The notes beneath the pieces were generated by a model. That model did not search any database. It was not told the DNA's origin and saw nothing but the letters and a program-made list of their open reading frames with translations. A stretch of DNA of 64,000 bases from Linyphia triangularis (lineage: Eukaryota; Arthropoda; Arachnida; Araneae; Linyphiidae), in contig OZ021729.1 of the NCBI GenBank assembly GCA_963978545.1, positions 91,356,466 to 91,420,465 on the forward strand, in the 5' to 3' direction. The translations under genes and the position numbers were made by a program. Positions 53,400 to 64,000 of this stretch are shown piece after piece. Position 1 is the first letter of the stretch. Every line of letters begins with the position of its first letter.

Positions 53400-53530
53400 A
53401 TACTTATAGAAAGTGAAACCCGATTTAAATTGGTTCAGTAGATTTTAAGTTATGACCATACCCAGTGGGTATGGTCATAACTTAAAATTTACTGAACCAA
53501 TTTAAATCGGGTTTTATTTTCGATAAGTAT
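53400..53530. other. Long perfect-looking palindrome
   Basis: Two arms of about 65 bp around a single central G (53465) are complementary with few mismatches (centre CATACCCAGTGGGTATG). It could be a small foldback element or an RNA hairpin. I see no target duplication and no second copy. Confidence 0.8.
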
Positions 53531-54529
53531 TACCCAAACTTTCACTCCAATGCCTATTTCGCCATCTTAACTACCAAACATGGGAATAAAAGCAAGCAAA
53601 ACTTTCCTTGCTACACATTAAAATATTATTAGCACCGAACCCCCTCCCCTTCCCTCCCAAACATATTTGATACACACTGTTAATTTGTAAATAACAGTTG
53701 TTATTAAGTTCACACTTAGTTATTTCATTAGTCAAAATAGTTTTTTTATAGCAAAACCGTCAAAATAAACTCAAAATTAAAAAAAAAAAAAAATCTAAAT
53801 TTTTTTTATTGAGTTAATGAATAAACACATAATTTATTATCAGTAGTTATTAAATTTTCAATCGGTAAAAATAGTTTTCAAACATTATAAATTGAATAAG
53901 TTGGAAAAAGAATCGTCATACATAAAATATACCATTACAACTTGGAGTTCTGAAAGGGCTACTATATAAAAAAAAATTATATATCAACTAATACAAACAA
54001 TTGCTTTGAATATCTTTTTAAGAACAAACTACTCAACTATCCCCAAAGCACCTAGAGGGAATTTCTTCACACTCTAAACGAGCATAAAAAGGTGCTTGTC
54101 GAAGGGGTGCGGGGAGGCCCCAAAGGGGTTGAAAGAGCAACAGGTTGAAAAAGGGTGCACATCTTTTTTTATGAAAGGGTTGTCACCCACTTTACCCTCC
54201 GAAAAGGGGTGAATTCAGGTAGTGAAGGTAAAGAGACATTTGGGAGGTGGGACATTCCAGAGAAAGTATGAGTGAGGATTGCTGCATAGCGTATCTTTAC
54301 TAGGGACATTTAAGGCGTTATAATTTAAAAAATTAGTTTAATTAATGTTGTTGTGTTTTTATTAAAGCTAGATATTCGCATTTAAGAAACCATTAAACAA
54401 TATACTTAACTATAAAGTTTCAAGGCGGCAGTTGAAAAAGGATGAATGTAACAAACACTTTAATTTTATATATACGAAAAATTTATTAATAATTAATTTT
54501 TTTATAATATATTGCGAATGAAAATTATT
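53531..54529. other. AT-rich intergenic sequence
   Basis: A purine-rich patch with iterated AAGGGGTG words lies at 54080-54220. No gene recognised. Confidence 0.5.
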
Positions 54530-54637
54530 TTAATTCATTTCGGCCATTTTTGTCACGGCAGACCAATGGATTCATCATCTATTAACATTTCTCTACATCT
54601 ATAAAAAAATTCAGAAGGATGTTCGATGGGGTGATTT
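54530..54637. repeat. Dispersed 105-bp repeat, copy 2
   Basis: See 52362-52472. Same orientation, about 2.2 kb away. Confidence 0.7.
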
Positions 54638-54659
54638 TAAATTTTAAAATTATAAATTA

Positions 54660-55130
54660 AATTTTATAAATTCAGATACAAATGTATAAAATGGTAAATC
54701 TTTGTTCTTTCCAATTTTTCAGAATCCTACGGGAAAAAAAAATCCTTCGGACAATTCCATCCTCTAGGGTTGCCACATTCATTGTAATTGGAAAAACAAT
54801 TACGTTGAAATTTAAATTTCCTCTATGTAATTTTGCGCATGTGATATAGTATTTCCTCTGAATCTTACAAAAACTCATTTTTTTGTCTCAAGACACTTGC
54901 ATTCTCCATTGCTGCCACTTTCATTGTATCTGTGAAAAAAAAATCATGTTGGAACTGAAACATTCCTTTGAGATTTTTTTTTTAAACAAAAACAATGTAA
55001 TTTCCATATCGCGTGAACAGACATAAATTAAAAGATGCACGCGCATCTAATTAATCTTATTGATACGGCATCATCTTACAAAGTTACAGAGTGAAGCAGG
55101 CAGTGAGTGAGCAAGATAACTCTTACAGCA
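54660..55130. repeat. Paralogous segment S2, related to 44760-45340
   Basis: It shares ordered blocks with S1 and carries two tandem versions of the first block (about 54700-54830 and 54855-54980: TTTTTCAGAATC.., CATTCATTGTA). The second half has the identical GCGCATCTAATTAATCT word (55041-55057) and CATCATCTTACAA. It is uninterrupted by a SINE. Confidence 0.75.
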
Positions 55131-55849
55131 ATCCTAAATTTTGGAGCAGCGTTAGAAAGTAAATTCGAAGCTGGAATCAGCAAAAAAAAAAAAAAAAAAT
55201 GAAACTTAATTAAACAGTCTAAAACTTTCAAATAAAACATTCGAAATTATTCGCTATTTTTCAAAGAAATTAAAAAAAAAAAAAAATAACAGTTTTCAAA
55301 GAAAAATAGTTATTTTTTTGTTATATTTCAGAAAGTAGTTATTCTAATATATTATAAATATTGCATCTCGAAATTGTTAATTAATAACGATAACCAGACA
55401 AAAGTATTCGTTAGAGTAAGGTAGAGGAAGCTGGTGGTAAAATCCAGCATTTTTTTTTTTTTTTTTTTAATCTTATAATCAAACTATTAAATTTGTTTTA
55501 ATAAAACTTTTTGTTCATTTTATATGCATTTATACAAAATAGATAGACAAGATAGCATTACTTTAAAATTTTGAGAAAATACGTTTTAATAGTTTAACGA
55601 TCTATTATACATATATTGATACCTCCATTTACTCCATGGTGGGGGGAAAAGGTATTTAAAAAGAATAAAATCTACACAAAGAGAGAGAAAGAAAAAAAGG
55701 TTTCGAAGTCTTTTTCAAAACATGATCAGAGAATTAACAACAAACCTAATTTCGCATAATAATGCGATTACGCTCTTTCTTGTCACAAGTTTTATCACCC
55801 CTTTAATGTCCCACAAACACACAATTACTTATCACTGGAACATCTTTTA
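55131..55849. other. AT-rich intergenic sequence
   Basis: Poly-A and poly-T runs near 55182 and 55451. No gene recognised. Confidence 0.5.
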
Positions 55850-56345
55850 AAGACTTTATTTCACCCAATTACACCGACGGCCCCCTTAAGGCACCCGACT
55901 TGACACACGCGAAAATCACACTCTGCCGCTCTATATACAAGTGTTGACAAATTGCCGGGGAACTTGTAAAAGCAAATAGCCATTTAAGGGCCTTTTAATG
56001 ACCTCCACCACCGCCTTCTACACCTCGGGCACCTTCCAGCAATATTAAACACGGTCCTTTAACGAGAGCTCGTCCGATAACATGGCATTGCACGAAGGAG
56101 GCGCCATTTTCACGGTTATTAGCATATCTGAAAAGGATGGTAGTTTGGGAAGTGAATTGAAAGGGGGGTGAAGGAATTTCGCTAATTGGGGAGATGTCTC
56201 GTGGGGGAAGAATATTAAGTGAGAACGAGAGTAGTTTGTGATGGGGATTTGACGCACGTTTAACCAACAACGTAGATTCGGCGAGTCATTACATTTCACT
56301 TAAGAGGAAGCCCTATACGACGTAGGATGTATCCTTGCGCGTGAA
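55850..56345. promoter_or_regulatory. GC-richer island, candidate conserved element
   Basis: A 500-bp stretch with balanced composition, CpGs and words such as CCATTTAAGGGCCTTTTAA, GCACCTTCCAG and GGCGCCATTTT. The minus-strand ORFs (91 and 84 codons, overlapping in different frames) show no motif. Function unknown. Confidence 0.3.
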
Positions 56346-56489
56346 GATATAGTCCGGAACAAATCACAACTTTTAGAGTAATATTGATAACCTGCGCGCA
56401 TAGTTTTGTACTAAACTTAAATATATGTTGATAACAAAAAGAAAATAAGCGCTTTTAATTTTAAAATTTAATTAATATTTTACTTTTCT

Positions 56490-56612
56490 AACCGCGGATA
56501 CAACAAGAATTTTAACGATTCGGCCGCACATCGTTCCGATCAGCCAATCAGGGCGCAGTAAAACCGGTTCACATATCGTTGTAGATCATTCCGTGAGCTC
56601 AAGTAATCTTGT
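56490..56612. promoter_or_regulatory. Small CpG-rich patch with CCAAT and Grainyhead-like words
   Basis: AGCCAATCAGGGCG (NF-Y-like CCAAT) and AAAACCGGTTCAC (Grainyhead-like) occur within 30 bp of each other near 56545-56575. Confidence 0.25.
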
Positions 56613-56625
56613 CTCAATGTATATA

Positions 56626-57020
56626 GTTAGGATCATTCCCTATACTCGCTATGTTATAATCTTCTTGGCCAGTTCATTTAGAAACTACTTTGTATAACCA
56701 CCTTGAAATATGGTGAGTAAGGTACGAAAATGATCACTTAATGAAATGACATAAACTGTTTTCATTTGATGTCTATTTATTATAAATAAAAATTTAAAAA
56801 AAGCAAAAGATTATTGCAGGGGGGCGCTACTGCATAGGCACTGAAGTAAAAATTTGCAATATAAAATAAAATATATTATACGCTATTTTCGAGTTTTTAA
56901 TGTATGTCATTTCATCAAGTGGTCTTCTTTCTACCCTATTCCCCAATTTCAAGATTCTCTAGAAAGTAGTTTCTAAATGAACTGGTCTAGAAGATTGTAA
57001 TATGGCGAATGTAATGTTAC
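56626..57020. mobile_element. Foldback element family F2, copy 3
   Basis: It starts GTTAGGATCATTCCC after TA and ends near GTAATGTTAC. Arms match those at 19641 and 35161, with a longer centre containing GCAGGGGGGCGCTACTGCAT. Confidence 0.75.
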
Positions 57021-57587
57021 TTGGAAGTCCACTTAAATCTTCCACGATACGTAGTCACGCGTTTGTGCTTTTGGTAGATTATTTCGAATTGTTACACTGG
57101 CTGAATTGATATGCACTCAATTTGATACATTCGGAACCATTGAATGATATGTGGCCATGCAATTCTTTGCATGGCCTTTGTAGCTTAATGCAATCCTTTG
57201 TAGCTTAGTAGCGCAATTTCGTTAACTACTATCGGTTTAACGTAGATGGGAAAACAACAGGGTTGAGTTTGTAAGTAATAGTTTGGATTGATTAGTTTCT
57301 AAAATGTTTTGATTTAAAATAATTTATGTCTCACAAAAATTTGCAGATGAACAGTTCAGTTTTTTTAAATATTTGATAAATAGATAAGTTTGATATAGTT
57401 TTGGAAAAACATCTTCAGGAGATTAATTTGACTTTTCGATTAATTAAATTTTTTTTTTTTTTTTTCAAAAATTACTACTTTTTCAAGAAACCCTTAAAAT
57501 AGACTGATCTCATGATGTGAAAGAGAGCTCATCGAGGTATGAAACGCTTCCCATGGATAAATATTATTTTGTGTATTTTTAAATCTT
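57021..57587. other. Intergenic sequence
   Basis: No feature recognised. Confidence 0.45.
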
Positions 57588-57589
57588 TT

Positions 57590-58570
57590 ATATCCACTTC
57601 GATTTTGTGTGTGTCGGCGGGTTGGTTTGTCGCTGGCGGCCTAAATAAACCACTTGCCATGATACAATTGGGCTGAAACTTGGCAAATAGATTCGATGTC
57701 GATGACAATGTGTTCCATCAAATTTTGGGGTTGTCACTCTTACTAAAAGTTCTCTTTTACACACGCTTTTATAAGTTTTTCGGAATATTAATCAATCGAA
57801 TTTAAATGATTGTTGTTGAAACCCTTTTCTGATGTTTGTTTTGTTTGTTTTGAAACCACCGACTGTCTATTTCTGCCACTTATAAAGTGCTTAACACAGC
57901 CAAATACGTCTCGTAATTTTGAGCATCTAGAAGAATACGAGATCGAAATCTTCTAGTGTAAACCCCTCTCTCCGACCCCACCACACCAACGAGAGGACAT
58001 TGAGGCCACGACAGATTTAATTGGCACCAGCCCCCATTAGGTACACACCGATATTTGGCGAATGGAGGCCCGAACCCACAACCCTCCGGTTACGAGCTCG
58101 ATACTCTACCGCAAGGATATCGGTGCCCTTTGAAACCCTTTTCTGATGCCAAAATTATTTTAATCAAAATAAATAAAAGATAATTGAACGTGAATGCATA
58201 AATTCATGGAGTGAAGTCCAGTCAATTCAACTTTGCGTTGCACGGCGAAGCAATAAGTGAAATAATTTTTACCGATCATTGTTCAAACTCTTTCCTGTTG
58301 CCAAAATTTTTTTAATCAAAGTAAATAAAATACGTTTTTATTGTTTGACGTCAGACTTATCAGCATTCATAGATCATTGACTCGTTGTAGATGACAATGC
58401 ATTCAATAGAGTTTTAGAGGGTAAAAAAAAAGAAGTTAGTAAATAGTTCGGAATTGATCTTTTGTTCTTAGAGGTCAAACACTTTGAAAACTCGATCCGA
58501 CTCAATAAGTTGTAAATGCATGTAAGGATTTATATTAAAAAATTTGATTTTATGAGTTATATTATTGATT
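57590..58570 (+). repeat. Repeat R copy split by SINE B
   Basis: The 5' part (57590-57834) and 3' part (58130-58570) flank SINE B. It contains ACTTGGCAAATAGATTCGAT, TTGCCAAAATTTTTTTAATC and AAGGATTTATATTA as in 16484-17035. Confidence 0.72.
57835..58129 (-). mobile_element. SINE B copy 2 (tRNA-derived)
   Basis: On the minus strand a tRNA-like head (B-box-like GGTTCGGGCCTCC) is followed by the body described for 33283-33560 and a tail of CAAAA repeats. It is flanked by a perfect 19-bp duplication TTGAAACCCTTTTCTGATG (57816-57834, 58130-58148). Confidence 0.92.
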
Positions 58571-58955
58571 TGTCGATTTCTGGCCAATGTTGATTGTTCC
58601 ATTACGATGTTTTGTGTCTGATGACATTATTCAGAATTACAAACAACTTTTCAATTTGCTAACTCTGTATCTTAATAGTCTAAGACCTGAAAGGGTTAAA
58701 TTATTATAAAATCCGAAAATAATAGTAAAAAAAAACAACGTATAACTTAAAAAAATTGAATTGATTGTAATCTTAATAACATTTGCGTAATAAAAGGTAA
58801 TTTGTGAGTATTTAAATAACTACATTAAATACAACTTTTTATGACTAAAACTCTCTCTCTCTCTCTCTGCAAATGAGTGTAAAAAATATTATTCTAGTCA
58901 TTGAGAATTTTGCGCTCCAAAAGAGAAAGAAGAGTAACTTGGCCATCCTTGATTA
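58571..58955. other. Intergenic sequence
   Basis: A short (CT)n microsatellite lies at 58851-58868. No gene recognised. Confidence 0.5.
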
Positions 58956-58959
58956 GGGC

Positions 58960-59290
58960 CGAATAAAGAAGAGGGAGTTAATCTAGCAACCCTACATTAT
59001 TTTCTCTCGTATATTGTTCAGAGGCGAAAGAATTTCCCGAGGACGAAAACTTTAATAAGTATCAACTCTGAGGGGGCCTAAGAACAGTGGGCGGTCGTAA
59101 AAAAAGGCCGGGGCCTGCCAATTTGCATAATGTAATGTGTCCGGTGTTCGCCGCTACTCCTCTCACAAAAGATCCATATCTTCCACCCCCGCTCATTCGC
59201 ACGCATCAATCGGGGGAGGGGTGACCATCGTTGGCGTCGCCATCGCCCTTTTTAGCGCATTAAAATGATTTGAAATTCTTATTGATTGGA
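58960..59290. promoter_or_regulatory. Candidate enhancer or conserved non-coding element
   Basis: GC-richer island containing an exact octamer ATTTGCAT (59121-59128), GTCGTAAA (Abd-B/Cdx-like, 59094), and TAGCGCATTAAAATG. It has no ORF and no known repeat. Confidence 0.33.
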
Positions 59291-60190
59291 CACAGAATTG
59301 TTGCGCTGGCCATGAGAAAATAACAACACTAGCTACAGTCATAATATCTTCAAATAGTCAGGATTTTTATGAAAAACGTTAAAGTGGAATTTTTCCGTAT
59401 TTCGAATGGATTTCTCGGAACCATCAACCAAAGCGATTTCTTTAAGGTATACATATACGTTGTACAATTTTTTTTTCTTCTATTTCTTATGTCAAATTTT
59501 TGTGAGAATTACAAGAGCAAAAAATGTAATGTATTTGCAGTTCAAAAAAGTAAAAAAATAAAATATTTATTTAATTAATTGAATTTTAATTCACTAATTA
59601 AGGCCTAATTGTAACGATGATAAAATAATACCTAATTAATTTTGAAACAAATTTCTTACTGAAAATTAAAGACAAGGTATTGATACACGGGCCCAAGCAA
59701 AATATAATGCATAACTTAAATATTTTTTAAATTTTAACATTTAACATGAAAAATACTAGAAAAAATAAAAAATTTCCAAAAATAAAAATATTCTAAAATA
59801 CATAAAAAAAAATATTTTCTACCAAAAATTTTGTAAACAGGTAGAGACCGTGCTCTGAAATGTTATCTAAATTATAAAGTTTAAATTTTAAAAATTAGTT
59901 AACTAACTCTTAAGATATCACCGTTGGTCACTCGTTCACTCAACAATGAAAAGCAGTTCTCCAGAAATTGAGTTCAAAGATTTCGACATTTTCTTTTTTC
60001 CAATATGTTTCAAATGTCGACCTTTACGAAATTGCGTGTAATTAAAAAAGTATTTTAACTAAAAGAAAGTTATTATCATTTTAAAGATAATGAATTGGAG
60101 AACATTTTAGAATGAAAAAACAAAAATGCCTGTTTGGGTCAATTTTTGCGATTCCCAACGTATATGAACTTAGGAACAACAAAATGTAGA
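59291..60190. other. AT-rich intergenic sequence
   Basis: No feature recognised; a 69-codon ORF at 59369-59578 has a hydrophobic patch but is AT-driven. Confidence 0.45.
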
Positions 60191-60191
60191 A

Positions 60192-62116
60192 TCTCTATAT
60201 ATATAAGGCAAAGCCCTCACTCACTGATTCACTGACCACTAATTCTCCCACTTCCCACATAGTCACAACTCTGAAAATCGGCACAAATATCAACAATGGT
60301 AAAAATAGAAAAAGTAAACTATTCCGATCTCGATTAACACACTTTAAGGGGTCGAAAAGGGGTTAAACGTTCCAAACGGGGGACATTCGAAAATCCTACT
60401 TCCCACATAGTCACAACTCTGAAAATCGGCACAAATATCAACAATGGTAAAAATAGAAAAAGTAAACTATTCCAATCTCGATTAACACACTTTAAGGGGT
60501 CGAAAAGGGGTCAAACGTTCCAAACGGGGGACATTCGAAAATCCTACTTCCCACATAGTCACAACTCTGAAAATCGGCACAAATATCAACAATGGTAAAA
60601 ATAGAAAAAGTAAACTATTCCGATCTCGATTAACACACTTTAAGGGGTCGAAAAGGGGTCAAACGTTCCAAACGGGGGACATTCGAAAATCCTACTTCCC
60701 ACATAGTCACAACTCTGAAAATCGGCACAAATATCAACAATGGTAAAAATAGATAAAGTAAACCATTCCGATCTCGATTAACACACTTTAAGGGGTCGAA
60801 AAGGGGTCAAACGTTCCAAACGGGGGACATTCGAAAATCCTACTTCCCACATAGTCACAACTCTGAAAATCGGCACAAATATCAACAATGGTAAAAATAG
60901 AAAAAGTAAACTATTCCGATCTCGATTAACACACTTTAAGGGGTCGAAAAGGGGTCAAACGTTCCAAACGGGGGACATTCGAAAATAATACTTTCCACAT
61001 AGTCACAACTCTGAAAATCGGCACAAATATCAACAATGGTAAAAATAGAAAAAGTAAACTATTCCGATCTCGATTAACCCACTTTAAGGGGTCGAAAAGG
61101 GGTTAAACGTTCCAAACGGGGGACATTCGAAAATCCTACTTCCCACATAGTCACAACTCTGAAAATCGGCACAAATATCAACAATGGTAAAAATAGAAAA
61201 AGTAAGCTATTCCGATCTCGATTAACCCACTTTAAGGGGTCGAAAAGGGGTTAAACGTTCCAAACGGGGGACATTCGAAAATCCTACTTCCCACATAGTC
61301 ACAAATCTGAAAATCGGCACAAATATCAACAATGGTAAAAATAGAAAAAGTAAGCTATTCCGATCTCGATTAACCCACTTTAAGAGGTCAAAAAGGGGTT
61401 AAACGTTCCAAACGAGCGATATATTCGAATGTCCTACTTCTCATATTTTCACAATTCTGAAAACTGGTGTGAATATCAATAAAGACAAACGCAGAAAAAG
61501 TAAACTATTCCGATCTCCGGTGGATCAAGGGGTGGAAAAGGGGTTAAACGTTCCAAACGAGGAATATTCGAATGTATCACTTCCCATATGGTCACAACTC
61601 GGAAATTTGGTACAAATGTCAAAAAAGATTAAACATAGAAAAAGTAAGCTATTCTGTTCTCGATTAACCAACTTTAAGGGGTCGAAAAGGGGTTAAATGT
61701 TCCAAACGAGGGATATCCGAATGTTCCTCTTCCAATGTAGTCATTTTTCTGATATTTTTTTGCAAATGTTAAAAAAATAAGTCATTCCAATATCGATTAA
61801 CGAATTTTTAAGGGATGAAAAGTCGACGCAATATTGAAATTATACGAGGATTAACTTAATGTCTCAATTCCAATACAGCTACTACTTTGAAATTTAGAAC
61901 TAAGAGTAAACATAAACACAATAAACTATTCCAGTTTACTATTCACAATTATAAATTTCGTTTAAAATGTCAACAAAGGAAAGTTCCTATTTTGATAAAT
62001 CAATTTGTCGGGATCGAAAAGGGAGCAAACGTCTGAAGTGTAGAATACATGAATGTCTTTTGATCGCTAAAATGCTAATGGTAAAATTTCGTAGCGCAGC
62101 ACGGGTATTCAGCTAG
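60192..62116 (+). mobile_element. Non-autonomous Helitron with internal tandem array
   Basis: The 5' end TCTCTATATATATAAGG follows an A, and the 3' end GGGTATTCAGCTAG precedes a T. A 5' TC, a 3' CTRR (here CTAG) and insertion between A and T without target duplication are the Helitron signature. Just inside the 3' end is GTAGCGCAGCACGGG, a typical subterminal segment. The 5' end is followed by CTCACTCACTGATTCACTGA. No Rep/helicase is encoded. About 1.5 kb of its 1.9 kb is a tandem array. Confidence 0.88.
60250..61725 (+). repeat. 148-bp tandem array inside the Helitron
   Basis: Unit starts ACTTCCCAC lie at 60250, 60398, 60546, 60694, 60842, 60990, 61138 and 61286, each exactly 148 bp apart, then 61436, about 61579 and 61718 with indels. 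The first eight are almost identical; the last units are strongly diverged. Variants group: units 2-5 share GGGGTCAAACG, and units 6-8 share TTAACCCAC. Confidence 0.95.
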
Positions 62117-64000
62117 TGTGATATATAGGAAGGGATAATTGTAGGTGCACAAAAATATGGACTAAAACTTACAAGTCGGAATACTTAAATACATTAACAC
62201 GAACAAAGTGGTCTTGTAAAATTGATTGCTGCTAACTTTATGGTTAATTCTAGTTCAATTTCAGCTTCATCTATCTTTTAACTTATCGGACAAAAACCTG
62301 CATCTTTTAGCCTTCTCGTTTCTCTATCAAGAATAAGTGTTTATATAGTTTTTTTTTATCAAAAAATTTCCTTTTCTACACTGCCATTCAAAACTTAGAT
62401 TGAGTGGTACCTAAAAAGTTTTTCCAACTGCTTTACGACATTTGAATTGCTTATTTATTCGAGGGAAAGTTAATCGAGGAAAATACTCCTTCGCAATAAG
62501 ATTTCTTAAGGTATACCGAATCATTTGATTTTTTTTTTTTTTTTATTATCATTTCAAAAATCTGATTTTTTTTGCACCTTAATAAACATAATTAGTAACA
62601 ATGTTAACATTAAAAAAGTTCAGTTTTGTTAATATTATTTTTAATGTCATAAACCTCCATCTAGTTTCTAGAATATATAGTATTTTTAAGAGATTTTTTT
62701 TTTTTAACATTGAAAGTAGAAAAAATCCAAATTTTTCTAAAAACTTTTGTTTTTAAAAATCTCGCAAAAATTTTCTTTCCCAATTAATTTTAATTGAGGG
62801 TCAAAACATCTAATAGTTAATGCAGATTTCAATTCTAAATTAATTTTTCAAAAAAATTGAACCAAACTTTAGTTATTACTGTTTAAATGAATTTCCACGT
62901 TCTAAAAAACACTATTCTTAAGGTAATGAGTGTCAAATTTTCAAATTTACTTTCAGAATAAAATGGCTTTAAAATGACACCATTATCTTGTAAAAATTCC
63001 ATACAGAAATTATTTTAAAGCGAAGAAACTAAAATTGGATTATTTTGCGATATTTGGAGCATGTATGCAAAGCATTTATGAAATCCCCAACTTCGTGAAA
63101 AATGATTCAGTTAGTGTGGTTCTTTTTATAAACTAAGTCAACCACTAAAAAATCACTTACAAATAAAACCTTAAATTTAATTAAAAATTGGCATTCGACG
63201 TTTCTGACCCCTTCCCCTAAAAAAACCAGATTCATATGTTTAAACACAATAGACAAATGTTATCAAACTTACAACCGTTCATAAAAGCGTCGTATTGACA
63301 TAGTAAAAAAATTTAAAGGAAAAAAAAAAACTTCCCATATCAGAAAGTTTGGTTTTCTTCATTTACGAAATACGACAGAAACACCGTGTTTGTATCAATT
63401 TTTTTTTTTTTGTATAGTTCAACATAAAAAAACCTAGCCTTCATAATTAATTTGTGTGAATCCTACAGTATGGATTTCAATCTGTCACAGGTACTTTAAA
63501 TAAAATAATTAATAACTTAATAAAAATGTTTGAGATTAGACAGATTAAAATTCAGTTGAATAGTAAAATAACAATGAAGACACAAATTTCATTGTTTGTG
63601 GTTTCATAAATTTTCAATACCTTTTTCTAATCGATCATATTGCCTAGAATGTATAGTGACACACCTATTTGTAAAATTATAATTTTTAAATTTAGTTATA
63701 TAATTATGATACAATTATTTGAGAGCTAATTTCAGTTTTTAATTAAAGGAACGATGATTCACTTTTCCAATTTTACAGTGGCTGAATGTTGTAGGTGCCA
63801 AGAAAACTTCTGACACTGTTGTTGCATACAAAAGATATGACAGTAAAAACTTTCAGAGCTCGTATCTCGAAAGTTGCTTTTCTGGTAATAAAAATCAATT
63901 TACAGTTATAGATATTGAGAAGAAAAAAATACATTTCAATTGAAAAAGAATTGAAATTAAAATATCATTAATTAAACGGAAAAGAAATACAACTTTCATT
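62117..64000. other. AT-rich intergenic sequence
   Basis: Homopolymer-rich DNA without ORFs of note, RNA genes or recognisable repeats. Confidence 0.5.

Noticed and set aside
61469..61696. 75-codon ORF in the Helitron array
   Set aside because: It spans diverged tandem units and is not open in the intact 148-bp units.
60250..61725. CRISPR-like array
   Set aside because: The repeats are contiguous 148-bp units with no spacers, in a eukaryotic Helitron.

Overview
The window is repeat-dominated, AT-rich intergenic or intronic DNA from an animal nuclear genome, most probably an arthropod. The element mix (tRNA-derived SINEs, BEL/Pao, RNase H-bearing non-LTR elements, a DD34D mariner, hAT, piggyBac-like and Tc1-type MITEs, a Helitron) suggests a chelicerate such as a spider, but that is my inference and no host gene proves it. 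I find no convincing complete host gene. Nearly all recognisable protein-coding sequence belongs to transposable elements.

Layout. 1-5.6 kb holds two clusters of a TGTCTTA/TAAGACA motif around a broken, 5'-truncated non-LTR element (minus strand, 845-3600) and a diverged tandem duplication (4.1-4.8 kb). 8.5-16.5 kb holds a SINE with a foldback MITE inside it, two hAT-type MITEs with 8-bp target duplications, a SINE, a second non-LTR 3' end (12.1-13.05 kb), a solo LTR (13924-14700) and two further hAT-like repeats. 17464-20360 is a TA-flanked inverted-repeat element packed with nested MITEs. 20952-27578 is a second copy of the same solo LTR, split by a young BEL/Pao retrotransposon (21275-27145). 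That element has two 197-bp LTRs differing at one base, a GCCGG target duplication, a tRNA-Lys-type primer site, and a gag-pro-RT-RNaseH-integrase frame with a single in-frame stop. A mariner with a frameshift and a stop lies at 29125-30415. From 32.6 to 49.5 kb there are many SINE copies of three families, MITEs, a piggyBac-like MITE (40064-40790) nested in an unclassified repeat called R here, a CR1-like remnant and small tandem repeats. 50.4-51.2 kb is a 152-bp minisatellite built from 38-bp modules. 60192-62116 is a non-autonomous Helitron containing an array of 148-bp repeats.

Possible non-transposon content. Several CpG- and GC-richer islands stand out from the AT-rich background: 10.1-10.46, 20.37-20.70, 46.78-46.93, 51.18-51.56, 55.85-56.34, 56.49-56.61 and 58.96-59.29 kb. 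They carry recognisable transcription-factor-like words (POU octamers, CRE, E-box, X-box, a YY1-like motif, CCAAT, a Grainyhead-like site) and may be promoters or conserved non-coding elements. A segment at 44.76-45.34 kb is paralogous to 54.66-55.13 kb, sharing exact homeodomain-type words. One ORF (32654-32932) has a protein-like composition and could be an exon.

The nesting gives relative ages: BEL is younger than the solo LTR; SINE A, SINE B and the piggyBac-like MITE are younger than the R copies they interrupt; the foldback MITE is younger than the SINE C copy and the second foldback family it sits in.
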